Below are positions 34,661 to 43,009 of a stretch of DNA of 64,000 nucleotides, piece by piece. Position 1 is the stretch's first letter, and each line of letters starts with the position of its first letter. This DNA comes from Streptomyces echinoruber (lineage in GTDB: Bacteria > Actinomycetota > Actinomycetes > Streptomycetales > Streptomycetaceae), in the NCBI RefSeq assembly GCF_014651135.1, contig NZ_BMWH01000005.1, positions 124,001 to 188,000 of the forward strand, written 5' to 3'. The notes below the pieces were generated by a model. It saw only the letters and a program-made list of their open reading frames with translations, ran no database searches and had not been told where the DNA came from. The position numbers were made by a program, and so were the translations under genes.

Positions 34661-35587
34661 ATGACTTCGACTGCGGTTGCCAGGCGGACGTACACCAGCC
34701 CGCGCGCCGTGAGGGCCGGGCACGAGATGTCCTTCCTCCGCGACCCTGCCTCGACGCCGGGGACGCTTACGCGGGCCGACGCCGAATGGCCGCGTCGTCT
34801 CCGCCGCATCGTCCGGGCCACGCTGCACCACTGGGAACGGCGTGGCCTTCTCGAAGCCGGAGAGCTGATCGAGACCGAGGAGCTTCTGACGACCGAACTG
34901 GTCACCAACGCCCTTCGGCACGGCCGCGGCCCCGAGATTCGCTACCGGCTGTACCTCACCGTCACGCACCTCGTCACCGAGGTCCGGGACGGCTCCACGG
35001 AAGCTCCCGTCCTGCGCCACGCCCCGCCCACCGCCGAGAGCGGACGCGGCCTCTTCCTCGTCGACGTCATGGCCGAGTCGTGGGGCGTGAGCGAGGACGG
35101 CACAACCACCTGGTGCACCCTCCCCCTGACCAAAGGACCCGAAGAGATGCAATCCGTCGCGGTGACCGCTCCGGTCCTGCGCGAGATCCCGATGGATCTC
35201 CCCACCGATCCCAGCGCCGCGGGCTTGGCCCGCATCCAGGCCCGCACCCTGCTCACCGTACTGAGCTGGCCTGGCAACCAGCACTTCGCGATCGACGTCT
35301 TGCACGTCCTCGTCGACAACGCGGTGCAGCACGCCCTCACCGCCGGGAGGACCGGGCAGACCTTCGGCGCGCGCCTCAGCATCACCGAGGCTCACGAACT
35401 GCTCGTCGACGTCACCGACCCTGTCCCGGAGTTCCCCAACTTCGACAAGGCCGTCGCCGGCGAACTGGGCCGTGGCCTCTGGGAGATCGCGCGCCAGGGT
35501 GCCGCCCTCTCCTGGTTCGTCGTCGGCTCCGAGTTCGACGCCAAAACGGTACGCGCCATCCTGCGTCCCGGGGTGGTGGAACCGTGA
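34661..35587 (+). CDS. Protein with two tandem HATPase (anti-sigma-like) domains
   Basis: 308 residues; ATG 34661 with GGAAAGG upstream is preferred over 34634. First domain, residues 30-165: ELLTTELVTNALRHGRGPEI (N box), TAESGRGLFLVDVMAESWGV (G box), TTTWCTL. Second domain, residues 185-300: LHVLVDNAVQHALTAG (N box), AVAGELGRGLWEIARQGAAL (G box). Streptomyces members normally have one such domain of about 140 residues, so this looks like an in-frame fusion of two. It is divergent from the XRE/DUF397 pair, its usual neighbour. Confidence 0.85.
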   Translation: MTSTAVARRTYTSPRAVRAGHEMSFLRDPASTPGTLTRADAEWPRRLRRIVRATLHHWERRGLLEAGELIETEELLTTELVTNALRHGRGPEIRYRLYLTVTHLVTEVRDGSTEAPVLRHAPPTAESGRGLFLVDVMAESWGVSEDGTTTWCTLPLTKGPEEMQSVAVTAPVLREIPMDLPTDPSAAGLARIQARTLLTVLSWPGNQHFAIDVLHVLVDNAVQHALTAGRTGQTFGARLSITEAHELLVDVTDPVPEFPNFDKAVAGELGRGLWEIARQGAALSWFVVGSEFDAKTVRAILRPGVVEP

Positions 35588-36123
35588 CCGCGCCGGTCGA
35601 GGCGCTGCCGACCGGTGCCGAGGTGATGCAGCGCCTGATCGACTCCGCCGGCGCCGCTCGTCAGCCGGCCGCCGACATGGCCGACCTTGCCCAGGTGATT
35701 CGTACCCTCCTGGCGGTCGAGGCCCGCCGTGACACCCGCGTGCGTCTCGGCGGCAACCTCTTCGACGTCGTCATCACCAGTTCCGGCCTCCAGGCGCGCA
35801 GCGCCGTCGTTCTCATGGACGAGATCCAGGGCGGATGCGGGCCCGTGATCGAGGACCCCGAGCGCGGGTGGTTCTACTGGCTCGTCCCACCAGGGTCCTC
35901 CCAGCAGTGGGAGCCGCACCCGCACGCCGTGTGCCTGGGCGCTCCGCACACGATCACTCTGCCGTCGCTGAACAGGACCGTCCCTCCGGGCCCGTACTGG
36001 TTTCGGCCCTCGGCGAGCGACCGACTCGTTCCGACGCGGCCGCTCAGCGAAGCCCTGGCCCAGCTCCGTCCCGAGCCGACACCACACGCCGCGCTCGCGG
36101 CACAGCTCGGCATCACCCCCTGA
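35584..36123 (+). CDS. Conserved hypothetical protein
   Basis: 179 residues; GTG overlaps the ATPase stop (GTGA), so it is in that operon. No catalytic motif recognised. The middle (RLGGNLFDVVITSSG, GGCGPVIEDPERGWFYWLVP) and end (PGPYWFRPSASDRLVPTRPL) read as a compact beta-rich domain. Its coupling suggests a role with the double ATPase. Confidence 0.6.
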   Translation: MTAPVEALPTGAEVMQRLIDSAGAARQPAADMADLAQVIRTLLAVEARRDTRVRLGGNLFDVVITSSGLQARSAVVLMDEIQGGCGPVIEDPERGWFYWLVPPGSSQQWEPHPHAVCLGAPHTITLPSLNRTVPPGPYWFRPSASDRLVPTRPLSEALAQLRPEPTPHAALAAQLGITP

Positions 36124-36184
36124 GACACCGTGCTCGCAGGCTCCCTCCCCCCTCGTAGGTCAGCGAGCACGGTCCGCCTCCCCA

Positions 36185-36211
36185 CTGCCGGGCCCCGATC
36201 AGGCCCGGCAG
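36185..36211 (+). terminator. Stem-loop after the ATPase operon
   Basis: A perfect 10-bp stem, CTGCCGGGCC / GGCCCGGCAG, with 7-base loop, 62 bp after the stop at 36123 and 30 bp before the next start. It could end the ATPase transcript or act in the leader of the next gene. Confidence 0.6.
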
Positions 36212-36240
36212 CGGGTGACCCCTCGGAAAGCGAGGACTTC

Positions 36241-36849
36241 GTGAACAGACCGATAGCGCCGTACGACATCCGTTTCAGGGGAGAGATCACCTCGCCCACG
36301 GATCTCGTGGTCACCGCGACGGGCATCGCCTATGCGAATCCTGTGGCGGACGCGCTTCACCGGGACCTCGACAACGTCCTGTGGGAACGGTGCGGAGGGG
36401 AAACCACCGGTGGCCCCGCCTACGCGGAGAAGCTTCACCCTCAACGGCAGAGGACCACGATGGAGCAGCTCCTCTGCGCGGGATGCAAAGCGCCGGCCGC
36501 GCGGGACGAGCGGGGAATGGCGTGGGTCCTTCCCTTGCTCGACAACGCGCCGGACACGGTTTGGGAAGGTGTGCGAACCGCGATCCCGCCGCTGTGCGGG
36601 GCTTGTGCGGATCGGGTCCCGCGCCTGTGCCCGCGACTGCGCGAAGGCCACGTCGAGCTGCGCGTCCGCGAAGCGGAGCAGATCGGCGTGCGCGGAACGC
36701 TTCATCCCAGCCCCGGGGAGCAGGGGCCGCCCGACCCTGACGTCCTGGTCATGTACGACTCCCCGGATCTGCCCTTCGTGGTCGCCCGCCAGGTCGTCCG
36801 AGAGCTGCGGCTCACCACCGTGGTGGCCTTCACCGCAGCACGGACCTGA
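36241..36849 (+). CDS. Hypothetical protein with two CxxC pairs (zinc-ribbon-like)
   Basis: 202 residues from GTG 36241 after GAAAGCGAGGA. Residues 85-150 hold LLCAGCKAPAARDERG and, 40 residues later, PPLCGACADRVPRLCP, spaced like a treble-clef or zinc ribbon. The C-terminus, PDVLVMYDSPDLPFVVARQV, is unremarkable. No enzyme motif. Similar Cys-pair proteins are frequent on Streptomyces islands; function unknown. Confidence 0.6.
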   Translation: MNRPIAPYDIRFRGEITSPTDLVVTATGIAYANPVADALHRDLDNVLWERCGGETTGGPAYAEKLHPQRQRTTMEQLLCAGCKAPAARDERGMAWVLPLLDNAPDTVWEGVRTAIPPLCGACADRVPRLCPRLREGHVELRVREAEQIGVRGTLHPSPGEQGPPDPDVLVMYDSPDLPFVVARQVVRELRLTTVVAFTAART

Positions 36850-36864
36850 GCCACCCGCAGGAAA

Positions 36865-36900
36865 CCTCGTGTGCACGACGCGCATACCGCGTGCACGAGG
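36865..36900 (+). terminator. Imperfect stem-loop between the CxxC gene and the aminotransferase
   Basis: CCTCGTG(T)GCACG pairs with CGTGCACGAGG across a 12-base loop, 16 bp after the stop at 36849. Terminator-like, without T tract. Confidence 0.5.
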
Positions 36901-36974
36901 TGACCGTCGATCACCGCGCGCAGCTGTCCGGTGGTCCTCTCGTACCAACCCGCCCCGACCGAGGAGGCACCCCA

Positions 36975-38276
36975 GTGGATCGGTACTCGTCCCGTCGCCA
37001 GCGGCTGCTGACGTCATCCAGGCCCATGCCGGACTTCGAAGTCGTCGCCGTGAACGGCCCCTGGCTTCAGCGCGCTGACGGACGCCGCGTCTTCGACGGA
37101 TCGAGCGGACTCCTCTGTGCGAACGTCGGGCAGAGCAGCCCCAACGTCTTCGCCCGCATCGAGCGGCAGTTCCGCCGGTACACGTTCGGGGGCGCCGCCG
37201 TCGTCCAGCCGCACATCCAGATGGAGCTGATGGACCGCCTGTGCCACGCGGTCGGGCGCCCGGAGGACGCCGTCGCGCTGACCACGTGCGGGACGCTCGG
37301 CGTGGAGGTCGCCGTGGGCCTGGCCCGCAACATCACCCGGGTCCGAAGCGGAAAACGACGCGGGGACATCCTGACCTCCACCCTGAGCTACCACGGGAAC
37401 AGCGCGCTCACCCTCGCCCTCGCCGGCAACCACGCCCGTCGGCCCCGCCCAGAGGACGCGCTCGGTCTTGGTCCGGCCTTCCCGGCGCCCTACCCGCCGA
37501 CGCACGACCACGGAGGGCGCCCGTGCGACGCCTCGTGTGCCGACGAGGTGGCGAAGGCGATCGACAACAGGGGCGCGGAGAACGTGGCCGCGGTCCTGAT
37601 CGAGCCCGTCAATGGCACCACCGGCGGCGCCTACGTGCCCCCCGACGGGTATCTGCGACGCGTCTCGGAGATCTGCCGTGAAAGGGAGGTACTCGTCATC
37701 CATGACGAGGTGCTGACCGGGTTGTGGCGTACCGGCACGCCCCTGGCCAGCGACCACTGGGACGGCGCCGAGCCGGACCTGTGCATCCTGTCCAAGGGGT
37801 TGGGCGCCGGGTACACCGGAGTGGGCGCCGTGCTGGTGTCGCACGAGATCGCGCCGCTGCTCAGGCATCAGGACGCGGACTCCCTGCCCGCGATGGGCAC
37901 CATGGCCACCCACCCGCTCCAGGCCGCGGCCTGCCTGGGCGTCCTGGACGACCTGGAGTCCATGGATCTCGACGCCTTCACCGCCCGTGGGCAACGGCTC
38001 GGAGACGCCCTTCGAGCCCTGGTCGGCCTTGAGCCGGTGCGGGACGTCCGGGGCCTCGGACATCTGTACGGGATCGAAGTCCAGCCCGGCTTGCTGTGGC
38101 CTCTGATGCGGGAGGCCGAGAAGCGCGACGTCTTCTTCTACCCGTTCACCGGAGCCGGCCACCCGCGCAGTGAGGGCCTGGTCGTCGCACCTCCGCTGAC
38201 TTCGACGGACGAAGAGATGGACTTCCTCGTCGCGGCGCTCTCCGACGCGGTGACCGACCTGGCCCGAAACGGATAG
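36975..38276 (+). CDS. Class III PLP-dependent aminotransferase
   Basis: 433 residues; GTG 36975 has GAGGAGG upstream. Family marks: DGSSGLLCANVGQSSP, VALTTCGTLGVEVAVGLARN, SYHGNSALTLALAG, ENVAAVLIEPVNGTTGGAYV, VIHDEVLTGLWRTG (Asp for the pyridine nitrogen), and the PLP Lys in ILSKGLGAGYTGVGAVL. Substrate unknown. Together with the dehydrogenase and reductase that follow it could serve an amino-sugar or amino-acid-derived metabolite encoded by the island. A DHGGRPCDASCAD insert carries two extra Cys. Confidence 0.9.
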   Translation: MDRYSSRRQRLLTSSRPMPDFEVVAVNGPWLQRADGRRVFDGSSGLLCANVGQSSPNVFARIERQFRRYTFGGAAVVQPHIQMELMDRLCHAVGRPEDAVALTTCGTLGVEVAVGLARNITRVRSGKRRGDILTSTLSYHGNSALTLALAGNHARRPRPEDALGLGPAFPAPYPPTHDHGGRPCDASCADEVAKAIDNRGAENVAAVLIEPVNGTTGGAYVPPDGYLRRVSEICREREVLVIHDEVLTGLWRTGTPLASDHWDGAEPDLCILSKGLGAGYTGVGAVLVSHEIAPLLRHQDADSLPAMGTMATHPLQAAACLGVLDDLESMDLDAFTARGQRLGDALRALVGLEPVRDVRGLGHLYGIEVQPGLLWPLMREAEKRDVFFYPFTGAGHPRSEGLVVAPPLTSTDEEMDFLVAALSDAVTDLARNG

Positions 38277-38287
38277 GCCGATCCACC

Positions 38288-38323
38288 GGCAACACCGGCA
38301 GTCCTCCGGGTGCCCGTGTTGCC
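38288..38323 (+). terminator. Stem-loop after the aminotransferase gene
   Basis: GGCAACACCGGCA pairs with TGCCCGTGTTGCC (one mismatch) around a 10-base loop, 12 bp past the stop at 38276. Confidence 0.65.
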
Positions 38324-38455
38324 AGACACAAGAGGGCATTCCGCAACTTCTCCAACCAGCGTGCCTACAGGGCGCGTTGAACCGCGAACCACCTGCGTTT
38401 CCGGACCGGCGCGTGCGCACGATGCACACGGGCCGCTGCCTCAAGGAGGACCATC

Positions 38456-39694
38456 GTGTTCCTGCCCCATCCCGTGATCGACTCCCTGACCCCCGAGCAG
38501 GTCCGCATGTGGGACGCCTACTTCTCCCCGGAGGCCGGCGGCCAGCGCCGCCCAGCCATCGAGGAGGGCATCTGGAGGCGCACCCAGGACCCGGCCAACC
38601 GAGAGCTGTCCGGGTGGACCGAGGACGAGTCGGGGCGCCGCCGCGTCGTGCACTACCGGCTCCACTACGGCCTCGACCGGACCCAGCCGATGGAGCGCCT
38701 GGTGCTGGAGGAGCTGTACCTGTACGTCTCGTGGCTGGCCCCGGCCACCGAGATCGCGGCCCACCGGCGCGACCTGGACCAGTGGCTCACCGACGGCCGC
38801 TGGAAGCCCACCGACGACGGCTCCTGGCGCCGCGGCGACCTGCACGCCACGATCACCGAGCACACCATCCACCCGCAGGACGAGCGCGCCGACCGCGACA
38901 CCCCGGAGGGGTTCACCTCGGTCGACGTCACGATCCGCTCCGAGGACTACACCCTCACTCGGGCCGCACGGAACCTCCCCTGGGACGTGCTGGCGGGCGG
39001 GATGCGCGTCAAGGAGGAACGCGGCAACCCGACCTACGCCAACGACCTGACCGGCCTGCTGGACCACTTGCCGTTCGTCGTCGAAGCCGGCTGCGGTACC
39101 AGCATCGAGGCCGGCATCCCGCCGCTGCACTGGCTGCACGAGGTCTACCGGGTCACCACCCGCACCGGCAACGACCTGACCCAGGGCTACGCCTTCACCC
39201 TCTCCCCGGCCGCCGACATCCTCATCAAGGAGATCCTGACGGACACGGTCCGCAAGGTCGACGACATGGTGAGCATGTTCCGCTCCGTGGTCCTCGCCGA
39301 GCCGACCAGCGCGCACCGGGCGCTGAAGGCCCTGCACGACGCCGGCCACATGGTGGGTCCGGTGGCCACCCACAACTTCGACCGCCTCTTCGCCCGAGCC
39401 GGGCTGCAGGAGGCGTTCATGCGCCGCTACGACCAGCGCACCCCGCACATGCCGTTCCCCGACGACGCCAAGGCCCTGCTCGTCATCGGTCTGCACGCCG
39501 ACCGGCGCCAGGTCCAGGCCCGAGCCCGCGAGCGCGGCCTGCCGATCTTCTACCTCGACCCCGAGGGGGTCACCGAGAACGGCGTCTACAAGCCCTACCT
39601 CATCGAGGGCGCCCGGGAGGGCGATGTCGTGGTCCGCTCCGAGGCCACCCCTGCCCTGCTTCACCTGGCCGAACTCCTCAGCGTAAACGTCTGA
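38456..39694 (+). CDS. SIR2-like NAD-binding-domain protein with a novel N-terminal half
   Basis: 412 residues; GTG 38456 has a strong AAGGAGGA site. The second half is sirtuin-like: FVVEAGCGTSIEAGIPPLHW (compare the G-A-G-x-S-x-x-x-G-I-P motif), then ATHNFDRLFARAGLQ (compare T-Q-N-x-D-x-L-x-x-x-A-G) and LLVIGLHADRRQVQARARER (compare G-x-S-x-x-V), ending with VVVRSEATPALLHLAELL. The catalytic Asn/Asp are kept; the usual active-site His region is not obvious. The first 200 residues match nothing recognised. It could be an NADase or an NAD-dependent enzyme of the island pathway. Function inferred only from motifs. Confidence 0.65.
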   Translation: MFLPHPVIDSLTPEQVRMWDAYFSPEAGGQRRPAIEEGIWRRTQDPANRELSGWTEDESGRRRVVHYRLHYGLDRTQPMERLVLEELYLYVSWLAPATEIAAHRRDLDQWLTDGRWKPTDDGSWRRGDLHATITEHTIHPQDERADRDTPEGFTSVDVTIRSEDYTLTRAARNLPWDVLAGGMRVKEERGNPTYANDLTGLLDHLPFVVEAGCGTSIEAGIPPLHWLHEVYRVTTRTGNDLTQGYAFTLSPAADILIKEILTDTVRKVDDMVSMFRSVVLAEPTSAHRALKALHDAGHMVGPVATHNFDRLFARAGLQEAFMRRYDQRTPHMPFPDDAKALLVIGLHADRRQVQARARERGLPIFYLDPEGVTENGVYKPYLIEGAREGDVVVRSEATPALLHLAELLSVNV

Positions 39695-39739
39695 TTGACG
39701 GCGGGACACCCCCGCCCCGCTTCCGCACCGATAGCGTCT

Positions 39740-39767
39740 GGGGGCACATCGGGCACGGTGTGCCCCC
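39740..39767. promoter_or_regulatory. Inverted repeat GGGGGCAC-N12-GTGCCCCC upstream of the sugar-nucleotide dehydrogenase
   Basis: Perfect 8-bp arms, ending 19 bp before the start at 39787. It could be an operator or a leader hairpin; too close to the start to separate the two. Confidence 0.4.
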
Positions 39768-39786
39768 GACCGGACAAGGACCTGCC

Positions 39787-41109
39787 ATGCGCGTTTCCGT
39801 GATCGGCTGTGGTCACCTCGGCATCCCGCACGCGGCGGCGATGGCCGAACTCGGCCACGAGGTCATCGGCGTGGACGTCGACCAGGCCAAGGTCGACCAG
39901 CTCAACGCCGGCGAATGCCCCATCTACGAGGCCGGTCTCCCCGAACTGCTCGCCCGCCACACCGCGAGCGGGCGTCTGCGCTTCACCACCAGCATCCCCG
40001 AGGCCGCCGCCTTCGCCGAGTTGCACTTCATCGGCGTCGGAACCCCCATCGACGCCGACGGCCGCTCCTACGACACCGGACAGGTGTACGGCGCCATCCG
40101 CCGGCTCGCCCCGCATCTCGACCGGCCGTGCACGATCGTCGGGAAGAGCACGGTCACCGTCGGCACCACCAGCCAGGTCACCGCCCTCGCCCAGCGTCTC
40201 GCCCCCGCCGGTGAACGCGTCGACGTCGTGTGGAACCCGGAGTTCCTCCGTGAGGGACACGCCGTCGACGACACCCTGCGCCCGGATCGCATCATCGCCG
40301 GTCTCACCACAGCGGAGGCGGAGAAAGCGATCCGCGCCGTTTACGCCCCCATCCTGGACGCCGGCGTGCCGATCTTCGTTACCGACCCGCAAACCGCCGA
40401 GCTCGCCAAGGGCGCGGCGAACACCTTCCTCGGCCTGAAGATCAGCTACATCAACGCGGTCGCCGACATGTGCGAGGCCGCCGGCGGCGACGTCTCCCAG
40501 ATCGTGGAAATCCTGGGGATCGACCCGCGCATCGGCAGCGGTGGCATGCGGCCCGGTATCGGCTACGGCGGCGGCTGCCTCCCCAAGGACGTCCGCGCCT
40601 TCACCGCCTCCGCCCGGCAGCTCGGTGCCGAGCAGGCCGCAGTTCTCCTGCGGGCCGCCGAGAAGATCAACGAAAGTCGCACGGACGTCGCCTTGGCCCT
40701 CATCGCCCGCGCCCTGGGCGACAGCCCCCTCAAGGGAGCCCGCGTCACCGTGTGGGGCGCGGCGTTCAAGCCCGGCACCAACGACGTCCGCGAGAGCCCG
40801 GCCCTCGCCCTGGCGCAAGCCCTCCAGCAGGCCGGCGTCACCGTCACCATCCACGACCCTCAGGCCGTGACCACGGCGATGGTCCGCAACCCCGAGTTCG
40901 ACTACACCGACGACCTTTCCGCTTCTCTCGACAGCGCCGATCTCGTCGTTCTGGCCACCGAGTGGCCCGAGTACCAGCAGGCCGACCCGCAGGCCCTCGT
41001 GAACCGCCCCGCTACCCCCTTGCTCGTCGACTGCCGCACCACTCTCGACCCCAAGTCGTGGCGCGCGGCCGGCTGGACCGTCCACCAGCTTGGGCGACCC
41101 GGGAAGTAG
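39787..41109 (+). CDS. UDP-glucose/GDP-mannose dehydrogenase family protein
   Basis: 440 residues. Rossmann start MRVSVIGCGHLGIPHAAAMA; NPEFLREGHAVDDTLRPDRI; LAKGAANTFLGLKISYINAV with the conserved Lys/Asn; catalytic Cys in GIGYGGGCLPKDVRAF; and WGAAFKPGTNDVRESPALAL of the C-terminal domain. All catalytic residues of the four-electron oxidation of a sugar nucleotide to the uronic acid are present. AAGGA lies upstream of the ATG. It is probably a step in making a uronic-acid-derived sugar on the island. Confidence 0.92.
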   Translation: MRVSVIGCGHLGIPHAAAMAELGHEVIGVDVDQAKVDQLNAGECPIYEAGLPELLARHTASGRLRFTTSIPEAAAFAELHFIGVGTPIDADGRSYDTGQVYGAIRRLAPHLDRPCTIVGKSTVTVGTTSQVTALAQRLAPAGERVDVVWNPEFLREGHAVDDTLRPDRIIAGLTTAEAEKAIRAVYAPILDAGVPIFVTDPQTAELAKGAANTFLGLKISYINAVADMCEAAGGDVSQIVEILGIDPRIGSGGMRPGIGYGGGCLPKDVRAFTASARQLGAEQAAVLLRAAEKINESRTDVALALIARALGDSPLKGARVTVWGAAFKPGTNDVRESPALALAQALQQAGVTVTIHDPQAVTTAMVRNPEFDYTDDLSASLDSADLVVLATEWPEYQQADPQALVNRPATPLLVDCRTTLDPKSWRAAGWTVHQLGRPGK

Positions 41110-41166
41110 CGCCGGACTCCGGGCGGCCCGGACCCCGCAGCACGTCAACTTGGAAGGTTTCGCGCT

Positions 41167-41628
41167 ATGAACGGTGACGATGTTGTCCTCCGCCGTGCGG
41201 GCCACGCCGACGCGCTCCCCGCGGCCGATGTATGGCTGCGCTCCTTCGCGGCCGCGCTGCCGTCGGTGCGTTGCGCGCACGACGACGCCGAGGTACGCGA
41301 CTGGTTCTCACGCGTGCTTGTGCCTCGGTACGAGACCTGGGTGGCGGTCAGCGAGAACAGCGTGGTGGGACTCCTGGTGCTCGACGGCCCGGAGCTGAAG
41401 CAGCTCTACCTCGAACCGGACTGGCGCGGGCGAGGGCTGGGGGATCGGTTCATGGCGCTGGCCAAGCAGCGACAGCCAGATGGACTGGCGCTGTGGACGT
41501 TCCAGGTCAACGAACCGGCGCGGCGGTTCTACCAACGGCACGGCTTCATCGAGGTCGAGCGAACGGACGGCCTGCGCAACGATGAGCGAGAGCCGGACGT
41601 CCGCTACGTCTGGAAGCCCGAGAAGTGA
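41167..41628 (+). CDS. GNAT-family N-acetyltransferase
   Basis: 153 residues. LKQLYLEPDWRGRGLGDRFM is the acetyl-CoA-binding motif A (R/Q-x-x-G-x-G/A), preceded by the beta4 strand VVGLLVLDG; QVNEPARRFYQRHGFIEVER is motif B. Substrate unknown. 57 bp after the dehydrogenase, same strand. With a sugar-nucleotide pathway nearby, N-acetylation of an amino sugar is one possibility. Confidence 0.9.
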   Translation: MNGDDVVLRRAGHADALPAADVWLRSFAAALPSVRCAHDDAEVRDWFSRVLVPRYETWVAVSENSVVGLLVLDGPELKQLYLEPDWRGRGLGDRFMALAKQRQPDGLALWTFQVNEPARRFYQRHGFIEVERTDGLRNDEREPDVRYVWKPEK

Positions 41629-41868
41629 CCGGGCAGGAGGGTGATCAGGGTCGGCGGAGCGGCCGGCGGACCGCGCGGCCCGTGCGCTCCGCCACGGCGG
41701 TCATGACCAGATCCGGGGCACCGGCAGCGAAGGCGGTCACAGGGGCTGGGGCGACCGCCTCCGCCGTCGAGCGGTGGCGCGTCGCGGGCCGGGCCGCCCG
41801 CCAAGTCGGACGAGCCGGAAGACTCGGCCTCCGCCGGTGCGCTCCGGGCGCGGTCTACCGTGTCGCCC

Positions 41869-42714
41869 ATGACAGTTCTGATCATCGGCGGCAGCGGCTT
41901 CCTGGGAGCCGAACTGATCCGGCAGGCGAGGTCGGCCGGGCACGCCACGGCCGCGACGTACGCGACAAGACCCGGCGACGCCTCCCAGGTCGCGTGGTAC
42001 GCCCTTGATCTGCAGGATGCGCGACGCCTGGACGATGTGATGGCCGAGGTGCGCCCGCACCTCGTCGTCAACGCGTCGAGCGGCAAGGACGATTGGGCGG
42101 TCACGGCGGAGGGGCCCGCCCGGATCGCGACGGCCGCGGCGAAGTACGGGAGCCGCCTGGTGCACGTCTCCAGTGACGCTGTGTTCTCCGGTGCTCGGAC
42201 GCACTACGACGAGTCCAGCCTGCCTGACCCCGTCACCCCGTACGGAGCGGCGAAGGCGGCGGCGGAGACCGCGGTCCTCGCCGTACACCCCGAAGCAGTG
42301 GTCGCCCGCACCTCGCTGATCATCGGCCATGGGCGTTCCGTGCACGAGCACTTCGTGCACGAACTCGCCACCGGCCGCCGGAACGGAGTCCTGTTCACCG
42401 ACGACATCCGCTGCCCGGTGCATGTCACCGACCTGGCCGCCGCTCTTCTGGAGCTGGCGTCGGGCGATGCGGCCGGCATCCACCATCTCGCAGGGCCCGA
42501 TGCGCTGAGCCGTCACGAACTCGGCGTCCTCATCGCAAGGCGTGACGGTCTCGACGCCTCCCGGCTGCGTACCGGCCTGCGCGCCGACAGCCCACTTCCC
42601 GGAGCCCTCGACGTGCGTCTCGACAGTCGGGCGACCCAGCGGAAACTGCGCACCACGCTGCGAGGGGCCCGGCAGTTCTGTCTCGTTCCGGTCGCCCAGC
42701 CCGTCAGCCCGTGA
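41869..42714 (+). CDS. RmlD-like sugar-nucleotide reductase (extended SDR)
   Basis: 281 residues from ATG 41869. TVLIIGGSGFLGAELIRQAR is the extended SDR nucleotide motif; VVNASSGKDDWAVTAEGPAR, LVHVSSDAVFSGARTHYDES, and TPYGAAKAAAE with the catalytic Tyr/Lys follow the pattern of dTDP-4-keto-rhamnose reductases. The end is marked by CPVHVTDLAAALLELASGD. It probably reduces a keto sugar nucleotide. It is the last intact gene before the right-hand direct repeat. 41629-41868 upstream holds no supported gene. Confidence 0.85.
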   Translation: MTVLIIGGSGFLGAELIRQARSAGHATAATYATRPGDASQVAWYALDLQDARRLDDVMAEVRPHLVVNASSGKDDWAVTAEGPARIATAAAKYGSRLVHVSSDAVFSGARTHYDESSLPDPVTPYGAAKAAAETAVLAVHPEAVVARTSLIIGHGRSVHEHFVHELATGRRNGVLFTDDIRCPVHVTDLAAALLELASGDAAGIHHLAGPDALSRHELGVLIARRDGLDASRLRTGLRADSPLPGALDVRLDSRATQRKLRTTLRGARQFCLVPVAQPVSP

Positions 42715-42771
42715 GTTGGTGCGCATACTGCCAGCGAGGGACAACAAGCACCTGCAGTGCGATGCAGCGGG

Positions 42772-42898
42772 CGAAGCGATGGACCTGGAGATCGCACCCA
42801 GCAATGTCAACAACGTCCGGCTCAAGCTCAAGCGGCCGGCCGAACGAGGAATCCTGATCGAGCCCGAGCAGGGCTTGTTCACCAAGCTGCAGTCGTAG
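42772..42898 (+). pseudogene. 3' fragment of the winged-helix gene
   Basis: Identical in frame to the last 42 codons of 31310-31618, except for Lys-Pro to Lys-Leu near the end (ccg to ctg). Sequence directly upstream (42715-42771) is unrelated to the left copy, so the similarity begins abruptly. Confidence 0.8.
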
Positions 42899-42976
42899 CC
42901 GGCTGGTCAGTCCACGACCAGCCCGACAGCCCCACCCAAAAGCCCGAAACGGGCACCACGTCACGTACCGCCCTCT
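42772..42976. repeat. 205-bp direct repeat, right copy (island boundary)
   Basis: Same sequence as 31492-31696 with about five substitutions and no gap. Its first 127 bp encode the last 42 residues of the winged-helix protein, ending GLFTKLQS at 42898; the upstream part of that gene is absent here, so this is a 3' fragment (pseudogene). Confidence 0.92.
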
Positions 42977-43009
42977 CAAGGAACTCGACTCGCTGCCATC
43001 CTGAGGAAC

